Assembly (NCBI GenBank): GCA_030148905.1
Contig: JASBSO010000223.1
Coordinates: 1 to 36,946 of the forward strand
Direction of reading: 5' to 3'
Origin: Kordiimonadaceae bacterium
Lineage (GTDB): Bacteria; Pseudomonadota; Alphaproteobacteria; Sphingomonadales; Kordiimonadaceae
DNA: 36,946 nt
Translations under genes and position numbers: made by a program
The notes under the pieces: model-generated
The model's input: only the letters and a program-made list of their open reading frames with translations
Databases searched by the model: none
What the model was told of the DNA's origin: nothing
Shown here: piece by piece, positions 8,946 to 17,175 of the stretch
How the letters are laid out: each line of letters begins with the position of its first letter
Position numbering within the stretch: position 1 is the first letter of the stretch

Positions 8946-10004
8946 ATGTCGGACGCAGACATCCTTTTTGAACGACGCGGCCGTATAGGCCTGGTCACGC
9001 TCAATCGCCCTAAGGCGCTCAATAGCCTGACGGCGGGTATGTGCCGCCTGATGCGCCGCAAGCTGGCCGAATGGGCGCTGGATACCGAGCTGGGCGCGGT
9101 GGTGGTTGTCGGCGCGGGCGACAAAGCCTTTTGCGCTGGCGGCGACGTGGTCAAGGTGTCGCAAAGCTATCAGGCGGGCGGTACCGAATGGTCAGAGTTT
9201 TTCACCGAAGAATATAAAATGAATGTCGCCATCGACGAATTTCCCAAACCCTATGTCGCCATTGTCGATGGCATTACCATGGGCGGCGGGGTTGGGATTT
9301 CCATCCCCGGCGATTTTTGGGTGGCGACGGAGAAAACCCTGTTTGCCATGCCGGAAACCGGGCTTGGCCTGTTTCCCGATGTGGGGGGCGGGTTTTTCCT
9401 GCCGCGCCTGCCTGGGAAATCGGGCATGTATATGGCGCTCACCGGTGCCCGCGCTAAGGCAGGTGATCTGTACGGCCTTGGGCTGGCGAGCCATGTGATC
9501 AATAGCGCCGATGTGGAGGCCGCCATAGCCCGCCTGGCGGAAGACGCCGACGGCACGCCCGACGCGGTGGACCGCGTGCTGGGCGACCTGCACCACGAGC
9601 CCGAGGCGGGCCCGATGCTGGCCGAGATGGAGGCGATCGACCGGCTGTTTGCAGGCAATAGCGTCGGCGATATCATCGCGGCGTGCAAATCGGACAGCTC
9701 TGACTTTGCGCAAAAACAGGCCGAGATCATGGCCACCAAGTCGCCCCTGTCGATGAAGGTCACCTTTGGACAGCTGACGCGCGGCGGGGCGGTGACCAGC
9801 TTCCGCGCCAATATGACGATGGAATACCGGCTGGTGAACCGCATCATGGCGCATCCCGACTTCCACGAAGGTGTGCGCGCTTTGCTGGTGGATAAGGACC
9901 AGGCACCCAAGTGGTCGCCCGCCACGCTGGACGGCGTCCCCGACCGTGCGGTTGACCAGATGTTTGAACCGCTCGAACGCGATATCAATTTCGACGAAGA
10001 TTAA
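8946..10004 (+). CDS. 3-hydroxyisobutyryl-CoA hydrolase (enoyl-CoA hydratase/isomerase superfamily)
   Basis: Crotonase-fold protein expected to hydrolyse 3-hydroxyisobutyryl-CoA to 3-hydroxyisobutyrate, which drives the valine pathway forward and avoids methacrylyl-CoA toxicity. Oxyanion-hole segments are FCAGGDVV and GITMGGGVGIS. PETGLGLFPDVGG carries the acidic residues typical of the HIBCH subgroup rather than of enoyl-CoA hydratases. Length 352 aa also fits HIBCH, which has a longer C-terminal region than simple hydratases. The ATG follows the acyl-CoA dehydrogenase stop by 1 nt. The next gene, mmsB, would use its product. Confidence 0.9.
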   Translation: MSDADILFERRGRIGLVTLNRPKALNSLTAGMCRLMRRKLAEWALDTELGAVVVVGAGDKAFCAGGDVVKVSQSYQAGGTEWSEFFTEEYKMNVAIDEFPKPYVAIVDGITMGGGVGISIPGDFWVATEKTLFAMPETGLGLFPDVGGGFFLPRLPGKSGMYMALTGARAKAGDLYGLGLASHVINSADVEAAIARLAEDADGTPDAVDRVLGDLHHEPEAGPMLAEMEAIDRLFAGNSVGDIIAACKSDSSDFAQKQAEIMATKSPLSMKVTFGQLTRGGAVTSFRANMTMEYRLVNRIMAHPDFHEGVRALLVDKDQAPKWSPATLDGVPDRAVDQMFEPLERDINFDED

Positions 10005-10014
10005 GAGGCAGAAC

Positions 10015-10917
10015 ATGACCACTATTGCATTTGTTGGGCTCGGCAATATGGGTTTGCCGATGGCCAAAAACCTTTTGGCGGCCGGGTTCAGCGTGACCGG
10101 GTTTGACCTCTCGGCAGAGGCGCGCGCGGCCTTCACCGAGGCGGGCGGGCGGGCAACCGACATGCTGGCCGATGCCGTTGTCGGCGCCGATGCGGTCATA
10201 ACCATGCTGCCCAACGGCGCGATTGTGCGCGATGTCTATCAAGGCGAAGGCGGTGTCTTTGCCCATATGAAAGACGGGGCCTTGCTGATTGACAGTTCAA
10301 CCATCGACGTCGAGACCAGCCGCACCGTGGCAGCAGCCGCCGAGGCGCAGGGCGCCGCCATGGTGGATGCGCCCGTATCGGGCGGTGTGTCGGGTGCGGC
10401 GGCCGGGACGCTGGCCTTCATGGTTGGCGGCACCGCCGAAGCCTATGCCCGGGCCGAGCCGGTTTTGGCCCCGATGGCGGGCAAGATCGTGCACGCCGGT
10501 GCAGCCGGCGGCGGTCAGGCGGCCAAGGCCTGCAACAACATGCTGCTGGCGATTTCGATGATCGGCGTCAGCGAGGCGTTTAATCTGGGGCGAAGTCTTG
10601 GGCTGGACGATCAGACCTTTTTCGATATCGCCGCCAATGCGTCGGGCCAGTGCTGGTCACTGACCAGCTATTGCCCGGTGCCGGGGCCGGTGCCCAGTGC
10701 GCCCTCCAACAATGGCTACAAGCCCGGCTTTGCTGCGGCTCTTATGCTTAAGGATTTGCGGCTGGCCGCCAGCGCCATTCAGGATACCGGCACCAATGCG
10801 CCGCTGGGCACCCATGCCGCACAGCTTTATCAAAGCATGGTCGACGCCGGGCTGGGCGACACCGACTTTTCGGGCATTATCAACTTTCTTGCCGAAAAAG
10901 CGGACGACGCGCTTTAG
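10015..10917 (+). CDS. mmsB: 3-hydroxyisobutyrate dehydrogenase
   Basis: NAD-dependent oxidation of 3-hydroxyisobutyrate to methylmalonate semialdehyde, the substrate of MmsA encoded at the start of the same run. It begins with the Rossmann motif VGLGNMGLPMAKNL. The substrate-binding segment DAPVSGGVSGAAAGTLAFMVGG and the catalytic Lys in GGGQAAKACNNM are both intact. Length 300 aa. The ATG at 10015 is preceded by AAGAGG, 10 nt after the hydrolase stop. With this gene the distal valine route from isobutyryl-CoA to propionyl-CoA is complete in the window. Confidence 0.94.
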   Translation: MTTIAFVGLGNMGLPMAKNLLAAGFSVTGFDLSAEARAAFTEAGGRATDMLADAVVGADAVITMLPNGAIVRDVYQGEGGVFAHMKDGALLIDSSTIDVETSRTVAAAAEAQGAAMVDAPVSGGVSGAAAGTLAFMVGGTAEAYARAEPVLAPMAGKIVHAGAAGGGQAAKACNNMLLAISMIGVSEAFNLGRSLGLDDQTFFDIAANASGQCWSLTSYCPVPGPVPSAPSNNGYKPGFAAALMLKDLRLAASAIQDTGTNAPLGTHAAQLYQSMVDAGLGDTDFSGIINFLAEKADDAL

Positions 10918-10964
10918 GGGTAAAACCCTAGTCCATATCCTCGTCCAGTGGATCGCTATCGGCG

Positions 10965-11651
10965 TCAAAATGCGGCCGATAGCGCGTCCGCCGTGCTGGC
11001 GGTCCCCGCTGCACCAAAGCGAATAACCGCCTGGGTACGGTTCGACACACCCATCACCTTGAAAATGGCATGCATATGCGCCTTGACCGTTCCCTCGGCG
11101 ATATTGAGCCGGGCGGCGATTTCTTTGTTGGGCAGGCCGTCTGCCGCCATGGTCAAAATTTGACGCTGGCGCACCGACAGGCGCGATACGTCCAGCGCGG
11201 CGTCTTCGGACGAGATACGCTGAGTACGACCAACCCGCACGGCGCCGGGGGTCAGATGCGGGCGAATACGGTCAACATTGATGGGCAGGTTTTCAGTGGG
11301 CAGGCGCATGGCGCGGCGGATGGCGATAATCATCTGGGTGATGCTGGCGCTGCGCATGATGGTGTGCGTGTTTTTCCAATCGCTCTCGGTGCGGGCAACC
11401 GGGTCCAGCAGTGTGATCAGCGTTGCATTGGGGTACAGCCTGCGGGCAAGCGACAGGCAGTTTTCGCCCTCGCAATTTAGCGTTGTCGGATGAAACAAAA
11501 TCAGATCAATCGACTTGCTGTGCGCCGTGCAGGCGACAAATTCTGACTCGCATCCCGCCACCAAGACTTCGTCAAACGGCCCGGCAGCGCTTACGACCTC
11601 TTTCAACGACAGGCAAAACAGTTCTTCACCATCAACAATCAACGCCTTCAT
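10965..11651 (-). CDS. LuxR-family transcriptional regulator with a degenerate receiver domain
   Basis: 228-aa DNA-binding protein. The C-terminal part (about residues 150-215) is a LuxR/NarL helix-turn-helix, with SVRQRQILTMAADGLPNKEIA and GTVKAHMHAIFKVMGV. The N-terminal part (about 1-115) looks like a response-regulator receiver, beginning MKALIVDGEE. Where the phospho-accepting Asp should follow the third strand, the sequence reads DLILFHPTT, with His54 in place of Asp. The acidic pair near residue 7 is reduced and no conserved Lys is evident near LLDP. I infer phosphorylation-independent control. The start at 11651 is chosen because MKALIVD begins the fold and AGGA lies 8 nt upstream. 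It is transcribed divergently from the M20-ast operon, a possible target. Confidence 0.82.
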   Translation of the reverse strand: MKALIVDGEELFCLSLKEVVSAAGPFDEVLVAGCESEFVACTAHSKSIDLILFHPTTLNCEGENCLSLARRLYPNATLITLLDPVARTESDWKNTHTIMRSASITQMIIAIRRAMRLPTENLPINVDRIRPHLTPGAVRVGRTQRISSEDAALDVSRLSVRQRQILTMAADGLPNKEIAARLNIAEGTVKAHMHAIFKVMGVSNRTQAVIRFGAAGTASTADALSAAF

Positions 11652-11775
11652 AAGTCTGTCCTCGCTATTTTGTCGTGCGCCTCGGTTGTTGGCCGGGTCT
11701 TTTAAGGGCACAAAATTTCATCCCACAATCGCACCCATAAGGTAGCAAGGATTTGCGGCAATAGGCTTTCGATGC

Positions 11776-11812
11776 GATAAACGGTTGGGTGAGTGCGGTA
11801 AATCGTTTGATC
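11776..11812. promoter_or_regulatory. Imperfect inverted repeat between the LuxR-type regulator and the ast operon
   Basis: GATAAACGGTT (11776-11786) and AATCGTTTGATC (11801-11812) are inverted copies of GAT(C)AAACGRTT with one gap and one mismatch, separated by 14 nt. The site lies in the 228-nt divergent region, about 70 nt before the M20 start, where an operator is expected. Whether the neighbouring LuxR-type protein binds it is not known. Confidence 0.3.
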
Positions 11813-11879
11813 TATTCACACCGCGTTCAGCCCGGCCGCCTTCTGTGCCTGGGCACCACCTGTTTTTCTGAGGAGGGTT

Positions 11880-13145
11880 ATGTCTGACATATCGGCACTG
11901 ATGGCGCAGCCTAATGTCTCATCCGCGCTGGATTGGCTCAGCGGTCAGCAGGATGCGCTTCTCGGGCGCCTGCAAGACTGGGCGCATATCAACAGCGGCA
12001 GCACCAATGCCGAGGGCTTGACCCGGATGGCCGAAGCGGTCAGCGCCTTTGCAGGCGACATGGCGGTTGACATCGCGCGCGTAGACCTGGCCCCCACCGA
12101 ACGCGTTGGCAAGGACGGTCAGCCTTATGAGGAAGACAATGTGCCCGCCCTGCATATCAAAAGCCGGTCGCGCGGCAACCGCCGGGTGCTGCTAACCGGG
12201 CATCTGGACACGGTGTTCCCGCCCGACAGCGCCTTTCAAACCTGCCGCTTTCAAGAGGGCGGAACCCTCAACGGTCCCGGCGTGGCCGACATGAAGGGCG
12301 GCATATTGGTGATGCTGTCAGCCCTGAAGGCGCTGGAGCGCTCAGGCCTGGCGGACCGCATCAGCTATGATGTGCTGCTGTCGCCCGATGAGGAAACCGG
12401 CTCGCTCGCCAGTGCAGAGGTTCTAACCCGCATGGCGCGCGACGCCGATATCGGCCTGACCTACGAGCCCGCCCTGCCCGACGGCACCCTGGCCGGACGG
12501 CGCAAAGGCAGCGGCAATTTCACCCTTGTGGTGCACGGCAAGGCCGCACATGCGGGGCGTGAATTTTTTGAAGGCCGCAACGCGGTGGTGAAACTGGCGG
12601 CGATCATTGGCGATTTGGCCGCGCTCACTGGCGGCCGGCCGGGCTTAACCCTCAATGCCGCGACGCTGGCGGGCGGTCAGGCACCGAATATCGTCCCCGA
12701 TCTTGCGCAGTGCCGGTTCAATGTCCGCCTCGAAGAGCAAAGCGACGGAGACTGGGTAGTTGCCGCAATCGATGACATCCTCGCCCGTCACGGCGAAGAC
12801 GGGTTCAGCATCAAGCTTTACGGCGGCATCAACCGCCCGCCAAAGGTCATCAGCACGGCCAATCAGATGCTGATGGATAAGGTCCGCGCCCTCGGCAGCG
12901 CGCTTGATCTGGCGATCGACTATGTGCCCACAGGCGGCTGCTGCGAGGGCAACAATCTGGCGGCGGCGGGGCTGCCAAATATCGACACACTGGGCGTACG
13001 CGGCGGGCTGATTCACAGTGCACAGGAGTTTATGGTGCCCGAAAGTTTGATTGAACGCGCCCGGTTGTCAGCGCTAATCTTGTGCGCGCTGGCCGAGGGG
13101 CAATTTGACGATGTTGTCGACGCCCGGCGACGCGAAGAGGAATAG
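11880..13145 (+). CDS. M20-family metallohydrolase of the ast operon, possible desuccinylase
   Basis: Co-catalytic zinc amidohydrolase of the M20/DapE/carboxypeptidase G2 class. Metal-site motifs are in order: TGHLDTVFP, GPGVADMKGG, SPDEETGS (catalytic Glu and next ligand) and a C-terminal GLIHSAQEF. GKAAHAGRE marks the dimerisation domain. Length 421 aa with no signal peptide, so it is cytosolic. A strong AGGAGGG precedes the ATG. It ends 4 nt before astA. The operon lacks AstE (M14-type succinylglutamate desuccinylase), and M20 enzymes such as DapE remove succinyl groups from amino acids, so I infer it may release glutamate from N-succinylglutamate. A general aminoacylase or glutamate carboxypeptidase is the alternative. 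Confidence 0.85.
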   Translation: MSDISALMAQPNVSSALDWLSGQQDALLGRLQDWAHINSGSTNAEGLTRMAEAVSAFAGDMAVDIARVDLAPTERVGKDGQPYEEDNVPALHIKSRSRGNRRVLLTGHLDTVFPPDSAFQTCRFQEGGTLNGPGVADMKGGILVMLSALKALERSGLADRISYDVLLSPDEETGSLASAEVLTRMARDADIGLTYEPALPDGTLAGRRKGSGNFTLVVHGKAAHAGREFFEGRNAVVKLAAIIGDLAALTGGRPGLTLNAATLAGGQAPNIVPDLAQCRFNVRLEEQSDGDWVVAAIDDILARHGEDGFSIKLYGGINRPPKVISTANQMLMDKVRALGSALDLAIDYVPTGGCCEGNNLAAAGLPNIDTLGVRGGLIHSAQEFMVPESLIERARLSALILCALAEGQFDDVVDARRREEE

Positions 13146-13149
13146 GCAT

Positions 13150-14175
13150 TTGCAAATCATTCGGCCCATCGTTGAAGACGACCTGGACGCGCTGTGCGCA
13201 CTGGCTGAGGAAACAGGCACCGGCATGACCAGCATGCCCAAGGACCGTGCCAGCCACGAACGGCGCATCGCCTATGCCCGCGAGGCGTTTACCACCGCTG
13301 ACACCGCGCGGCGGTCGCTTGGGTATCTGTTTGTTTTGGAGGACGTGGACAGCGGCAAGGTCGTTGGGACGACCGGTATCAAAACCGGGATCGGCTATGC
13401 CAAACCGTTTTATAGCTACCGGCTGCTGAAAATCACCCAGGTCAGCCTCGAGCCGCAAAGCCGGGTGGACACTGAATTGCTGCAACTTTCCAACGATTTT
13501 ACCGGCGCTGCCGAGGTGGGATCGCTGTTCTTACTGCCCGATTTCCGCAAGGCGTATGGTGGGCGCATGCTGGCGAAAATGCGCTATTTGTTTATGGGGG
13601 CCTTTCCGGAACGCTTCCCTGATCAGGTCATCGCCGAGATTCGCGGCTGGGTGGACGATGATGACAAATCGCCTTTTTGGGATGCCATCGGGCGGCATTT
13701 TTTCGATATGGAATTTGCCGAAGCCGACGAAATTAACGGCCGCGGCAACAGCCAGTTCATCGCCGACTTAATGCCCAAATTTCCGATTTACACCGCCCTG
13801 TTGCCCAAGGCCGCGCAGGCGGTGATCGGCAAGCCCAATGACGGCGCAGTGCCCGCAGTGAAGCTGCTGGAGGCGGAAGGTTTCCGCTTTTCGGGTGCAG
13901 TCGACATTTTTGATGGCGGGCCAACCTTCAATGTGGCGCGCCCGGCGATCCGCACCATTCGCTCTAGCCGCTTGCGCCCCCTGGCCGGGACCGTGGACGG
14001 CGAAAGCGCCGCCGCCAAATATCTGATCGCCAAGGACGATCTGGACGACTTTCGGGTCACCATGGGGCAGGTGGCTGAGACCGACAGCGGCGTATGGATC
14101 GCCGAGTCGGTTGCGCGCGCGCTCGACCTGACCAAAGGCGACCTTATTCGCTATGCCCCGCTTAACCCGGTTTAG
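13150..14175 (+). CDS. astA: Arginine N-succinyltransferase
   Basis: First enzyme of the arginine succinyltransferase (AST) pathway: arginine plus succinyl-CoA to N2-succinylarginine. It is a GNAT-like fold. The N terminus reads QIIRPIVEDDLDALCALAEE followed by GMTSMP, a hallmark segment. EVGSLFLLPDFR and GGRMLAKMRYLFM form the CoA-binding region, and the C terminus keeps FDGGPTF. The most sensible start is the TTG at 13150, which puts the RP motif near the N terminus, has GAGGA 8 nt upstream and gives 341 aa, the usual length. An upstream in-frame ATG at 13105 would overlap the M20 gene by 41 nt and is less likely. Confidence 0.92.
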   Translation: MQIIRPIVEDDLDALCALAEETGTGMTSMPKDRASHERRIAYAREAFTTADTARRSLGYLFVLEDVDSGKVVGTTGIKTGIGYAKPFYSYRLLKITQVSLEPQSRVDTELLQLSNDFTGAAEVGSLFLLPDFRKAYGGRMLAKMRYLFMGAFPERFPDQVIAEIRGWVDDDDKSPFWDAIGRHFFDMEFAEADEINGRGNSQFIADLMPKFPIYTALLPKAAQAVIGKPNDGAVPAVKLLEAEGFRFSGAVDIFDGGPTFNVARPAIRTIRSSRLRPLAGTVDGESAAAKYLIAKDDLDDFRVTMGQVAETDSGVWIAESVARALDLTKGDLIRYAPLNPV

Positions 14176-14184
14176 GATAGACAT

Positions 14185-15654
14185 ATGGATGGACAATTGA
14201 TCATTGCGGGCAAGCCCATCGCAGGTGGCGGGCAGCCTTTTGTGTCGGACAATCCGGCAACGGGTGCGGCGTTTTGGACCGGGGCGGCGGCTGACAAAAG
14301 CGATGTTGCCCGCGCGGTGGCTGCTGCGCGCGCGGCGTTCGACGCCTGGTCGGTGACCACGCTCGACGAACGCATTGCCCATGTGGAGGTTTTTTGCCGT
14401 CACTTGGAGGCCAATAAGGAAACCCTTGCCAGCCTGATCAGTCAGGAAACCGGCAAACCGCTGTGGGATGCACGCGGCGAAGCTGGCGCCATGGTGGGTA
14501 AGGGCGCAATCTCGATCAAGGCTTACGGCGAGCGCACCCCCACTCGCGAGGGTACACAGGGTGCGATGCGCACCCGGCTGAGCCACCGCCCGCACGGTGT
14601 GATGGCGGTGTTTGGGCCGTATAATTTCCCCGGCCACCTGCCAAACGGGCATATCATCCCGGCCCTGCTGGCAGGCAATACGGTGGTCTTCAAACCGTCG
14701 GAACTGACGCCCGGCGTGGGCGAGTGGATGGTGCAGGCCTGGCACGATATCGGTTTGCCCGCAGGTGTGGTGAATCTGGTGCAGGGCGCGCGCGAGGTGG
14801 GCGAAGCGCTGGTGGGCGATCCGGACATCAACGGGGTGCTGTTCACCGGCAGCGTGCCCACAGGGCGGGCGATCTCGCGCGCGCTTGTTGACCGGCCCGA
14901 GGTGATGCTGGCGCTTGAACTTGGCGGTAATAATCCGCTGATTGTCCACGATGTTGAGGATGTGCGCGCGGCGGCGATTATGACGATCAATTCGGCCTTT
15001 ATCACATCGGGGCAGCGCTGCACGTGCGCGCGGCGGCTGATCGTGACCGAGGGCGAGACCGCAGACGCGTTTTTGGAGACGCTGGTGCGCGCGACCGAGG
15101 GCATTTCGGTTGCTGCCGGTGACACGGACCCAGCCCCCTTCATGGGGCCAGTGATCAGTGCCGCTGCGGCCGACCGTGTGCTTGCAGCGCAAGACACGTT
15201 GCTGACCTCGGGCGGCTCAGCGCTTGTACGCGCCGCGCGCATGGCGGACGGTCCTGCCTTTGTCAGCCCCGGGCTTGTTGACGTTACGGCGGTGAAAACC
15301 CGCGCCGATGAGGAGGTGTTCGGGCCTTTATTGCAGGTGATCCGGGTGCCCGATATGGAAGCGGCGGTGCAGGAAGCCAATGCGACGCGGTTTGGCCTGG
15401 CATCTGGCCTGATTTCCGACAGCCGCGCGGCCTATGACGATTTCTATCCCCGTGCGCGGGCAGGCATCGTCAACTGGAACCAGCAAACCACGGGCGCAAG
15501 CTCGGCTGCGCCTTTTGGCGGGATCGGCTTGTCAGGGAATTTCCGGCCAAGCGCCTATTATGCCGCCGATTATGTCGCCTATGCCGTGGCCTCGATTGAA
15601 AACCCGGACGACAAGGTTACGGTAACCGCCGACCCTGTTGGCGTTTCGTTTTGA
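14185..15654 (+). CDS. astD: Succinylglutamate-semialdehyde dehydrogenase
   Basis: NAD-dependent oxidation of N-succinylglutamate 5-semialdehyde to N-succinylglutamate in the AST pathway. Aldehyde dehydrogenase signatures: GPYNFPGHLPNGHI, KPSELTPGV, FTGSVPTGR, catalytic Glu in ELGGNNP and catalytic Cys in TSGQRCTCARRL. The doubled CTCARR and the PFGGIGLSGN segment are typical of AstD. Length 489 aa fits. It starts 9 nt after astA and its stop region contains the Shine-Dalgarno for astB. Its substrate should come from an AstC-type aminotransferase, which is not encoded nearby. Confidence 0.94.
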   Translation: MDGQLIIAGKPIAGGGQPFVSDNPATGAAFWTGAAADKSDVARAVAAARAAFDAWSVTTLDERIAHVEVFCRHLEANKETLASLISQETGKPLWDARGEAGAMVGKGAISIKAYGERTPTREGTQGAMRTRLSHRPHGVMAVFGPYNFPGHLPNGHIIPALLAGNTVVFKPSELTPGVGEWMVQAWHDIGLPAGVVNLVQGAREVGEALVGDPDINGVLFTGSVPTGRAISRALVDRPEVMLALELGGNNPLIVHDVEDVRAAAIMTINSAFITSGQRCTCARRLIVTEGETADAFLETLVRATEGISVAAGDTDPAPFMGPVISAAAADRVLAAQDTLLTSGGSALVRAARMADGPAFVSPGLVDVTAVKTRADEEVFGPLLQVIRVPDMEAAVQEANATRFGLASGLISDSRAAYDDFYPRARAGIVNWNQQTTGASSAAPFGGIGLSGNFRPSAYYAADYVAYAVASIENPDDKVTVTADPVGVSF

Positions 15655-15662
15655 GGGCAGTG

Positions 15663-17006
15663 ATGACGGTAAGAGAAGCAAATTTTGACGGTCTTGTTGG
15701 TCCCACGCACAATTATGCGGGCTTGAGTTACGGCAATGTGGCGTCGGCCTCGAACGAGGGGCAGGTGTCCAACCCGCGCGAAGGGGTGCTGCAAGGATTG
15801 GGCAAGGCGCGGCATATGCTGTCGCTTGGGATGGTGCAAGGCATTTTGCCGCCGCATGAACGCCCGCACCTGCCAACGCTGCGCGGGCTGGGGTTTACGG
15901 GCGGCGACGATGCCATGCTCGCTTCGGCCTGGGCCGCCAGCCCGGCACTGGTGGCCAACATTGCCTCCAGCGCGGCCATGTGGACCGCCAACGCCGCCAC
16001 CATCACGCCCGCACCCGACAGCGCCGATGGCCGCACGCATTTCACCCCGGCCAATCTGGCGGCGATGTATCACCGTTCGATCGAACATCCGACAACCGCG
16101 CGGGTCTTAAAGGCGATCTTCCCCGAGGGTGAGCGCTTTGCCCATCACTGCGCCCTCGAAGGCGGCGTGCATCTGGGGGACGAGGGGGCGGCGAATCATA
16201 ACCGCTTTTGCGCGGAGTACGGCGATAAGGGTGCGAGCCTGTATGTCTATGGGCGCGACGCTTTTGCGCCTGCCGACGACCTCAAATACCCCGGCCGCCA
16301 AACCCGCGAAGCGAGCGAAGCGATTGCCCGCCTGCACGGCGACGACAAGGCGCGCACGCTGTTTGTGCGGCAAAACCCGGTCGCGATCAATGCCGGAGCC
16401 TTTCACAATGATGTGGTCGCGGTCTCGAACCGCAATGTGTTTTTCTACCACGAACTGGCCTTTGAGGACGCGGGCGACGTGCAGGCGCGCCTGAGGGCGG
16501 CTGCCCCCGAGATTGATTTTGTCTTTGTCGAGGTGGCGGATGCCGAGGTGCCGCTCAGGGATGCGGTCAAAAGCTATCTGTTTAACAGTCAGCTTGTGGA
16601 TATTCCGGGCCGTGATGGGATGACGTTGATTTTGCCGAAAGAGGTGGAGGAAACCCCCAGCACCAAAGCCTATATTGACAATTTGGTGGCTTCAAATGGT
16701 CCGATTCGCCACGCCGATATCATGGATGTGCGCCAAAGCATGCGCAATGGCGGCGGGCCTGCGTGCCTGCGCTTGCGCGTTGTGCTGTCTGACGACGATA
16801 TCGGCGCACTGGGCACCAAATGTTTGCTGACGCCAAAGCGGCTTGACGCGCTGGAGGATTGGGCCAGCACGCATTACCGCGACCGGCTGGCGCTGGATGA
16901 TTTGCGCGATCCGGCCTTGTGGCGCGAAGTGATGGCTGCCCTTGATGCGCTGACCGGGCTTTTGGACCTGGGCAGTCTGTACAGCTTTCAACGTGCCGGG
17001 GCCTGA
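15663..17006 (+). CDS. astB: N-succinylarginine dihydrolase
   Basis: Second AST enzyme: hydrolyses N2-succinylarginine to N2-succinylornithine, CO2 and two ammonia. Member of the guanidine-modifying (amidinotransferase-like) superfamily. N-terminal EANFDGLVGPTHNYAGLS is diagnostic. Catalytic acid and His regions are CALEGGVHLGDEG and NAGAFHNDVV, and the nucleophilic Cys is in GGGPACLRLRV. The ATG at 15663 gives 447 aa and has GAGGG 5 nt upstream; an in-frame TTG at 15651 overlapping the astD stop is a weaker option. Last gene of the operon. Confidence 0.94.
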   Translation: MTVREANFDGLVGPTHNYAGLSYGNVASASNEGQVSNPREGVLQGLGKARHMLSLGMVQGILPPHERPHLPTLRGLGFTGGDDAMLASAWAASPALVANIASSAAMWTANAATITPAPDSADGRTHFTPANLAAMYHRSIEHPTTARVLKAIFPEGERFAHHCALEGGVHLGDEGAANHNRFCAEYGDKGASLYVYGRDAFAPADDLKYPGRQTREASEAIARLHGDDKARTLFVRQNPVAINAGAFHNDVVAVSNRNVFFYHELAFEDAGDVQARLRAAAPEIDFVFVEVADAEVPLRDAVKSYLFNSQLVDIPGRDGMTLILPKEVEETPSTKAYIDNLVASNGPIRHADIMDVRQSMRNGGGPACLRLRVVLSDDDIGALGTKCLLTPKRLDALEDWASTHYRDRLALDDLRDPALWREVMAALDALTGLLDLGSLYSFQRAGA

Positions 17007-17066
17007 AGGCTGTCGGCTTTGCCTATGCTCTAGCGCGATTGTGATGCGCTGTTGGCAAAGCGTATT

Positions 17067-17095
17067 TTGACCTTATCGGCCTTGGCCGTTAGAAA
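17067..17095 (+). promoter_or_regulatory. Candidate sigma70-type promoter of msrPQ
   Basis: TTGACC at 17067-17072, a 17-nt spacer and TAGAAA at 17090-17095 form a fair -35/-10 pair about 80 nt before the msrP ATG, in the 169-nt gap after astB. No terminator with a T-run is visible between astB and this site. Confidence 0.4.
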
Positions 17096-17175
17096 CTGAG
17101 GCAAACGCAAAGCGGGCGGTCGAGCAGGGCGACCATGGCTTTTTGCGAAGTTTATCCCTGTGGGAGATGTGGCAC

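Noticed and set aside
10915-10930. TAGGG...CCCTA hairpin after mmsB as a terminator
   Set aside because: The stem is only 5 bp and is not followed by T residues.
13768-15192. A 474-codon open frame on the minus strand opposite astA/astD
   Set aside because: Antisense shadow; both plus-strand genes are intact and recognisable, and the minus frame has no protein-like pattern.
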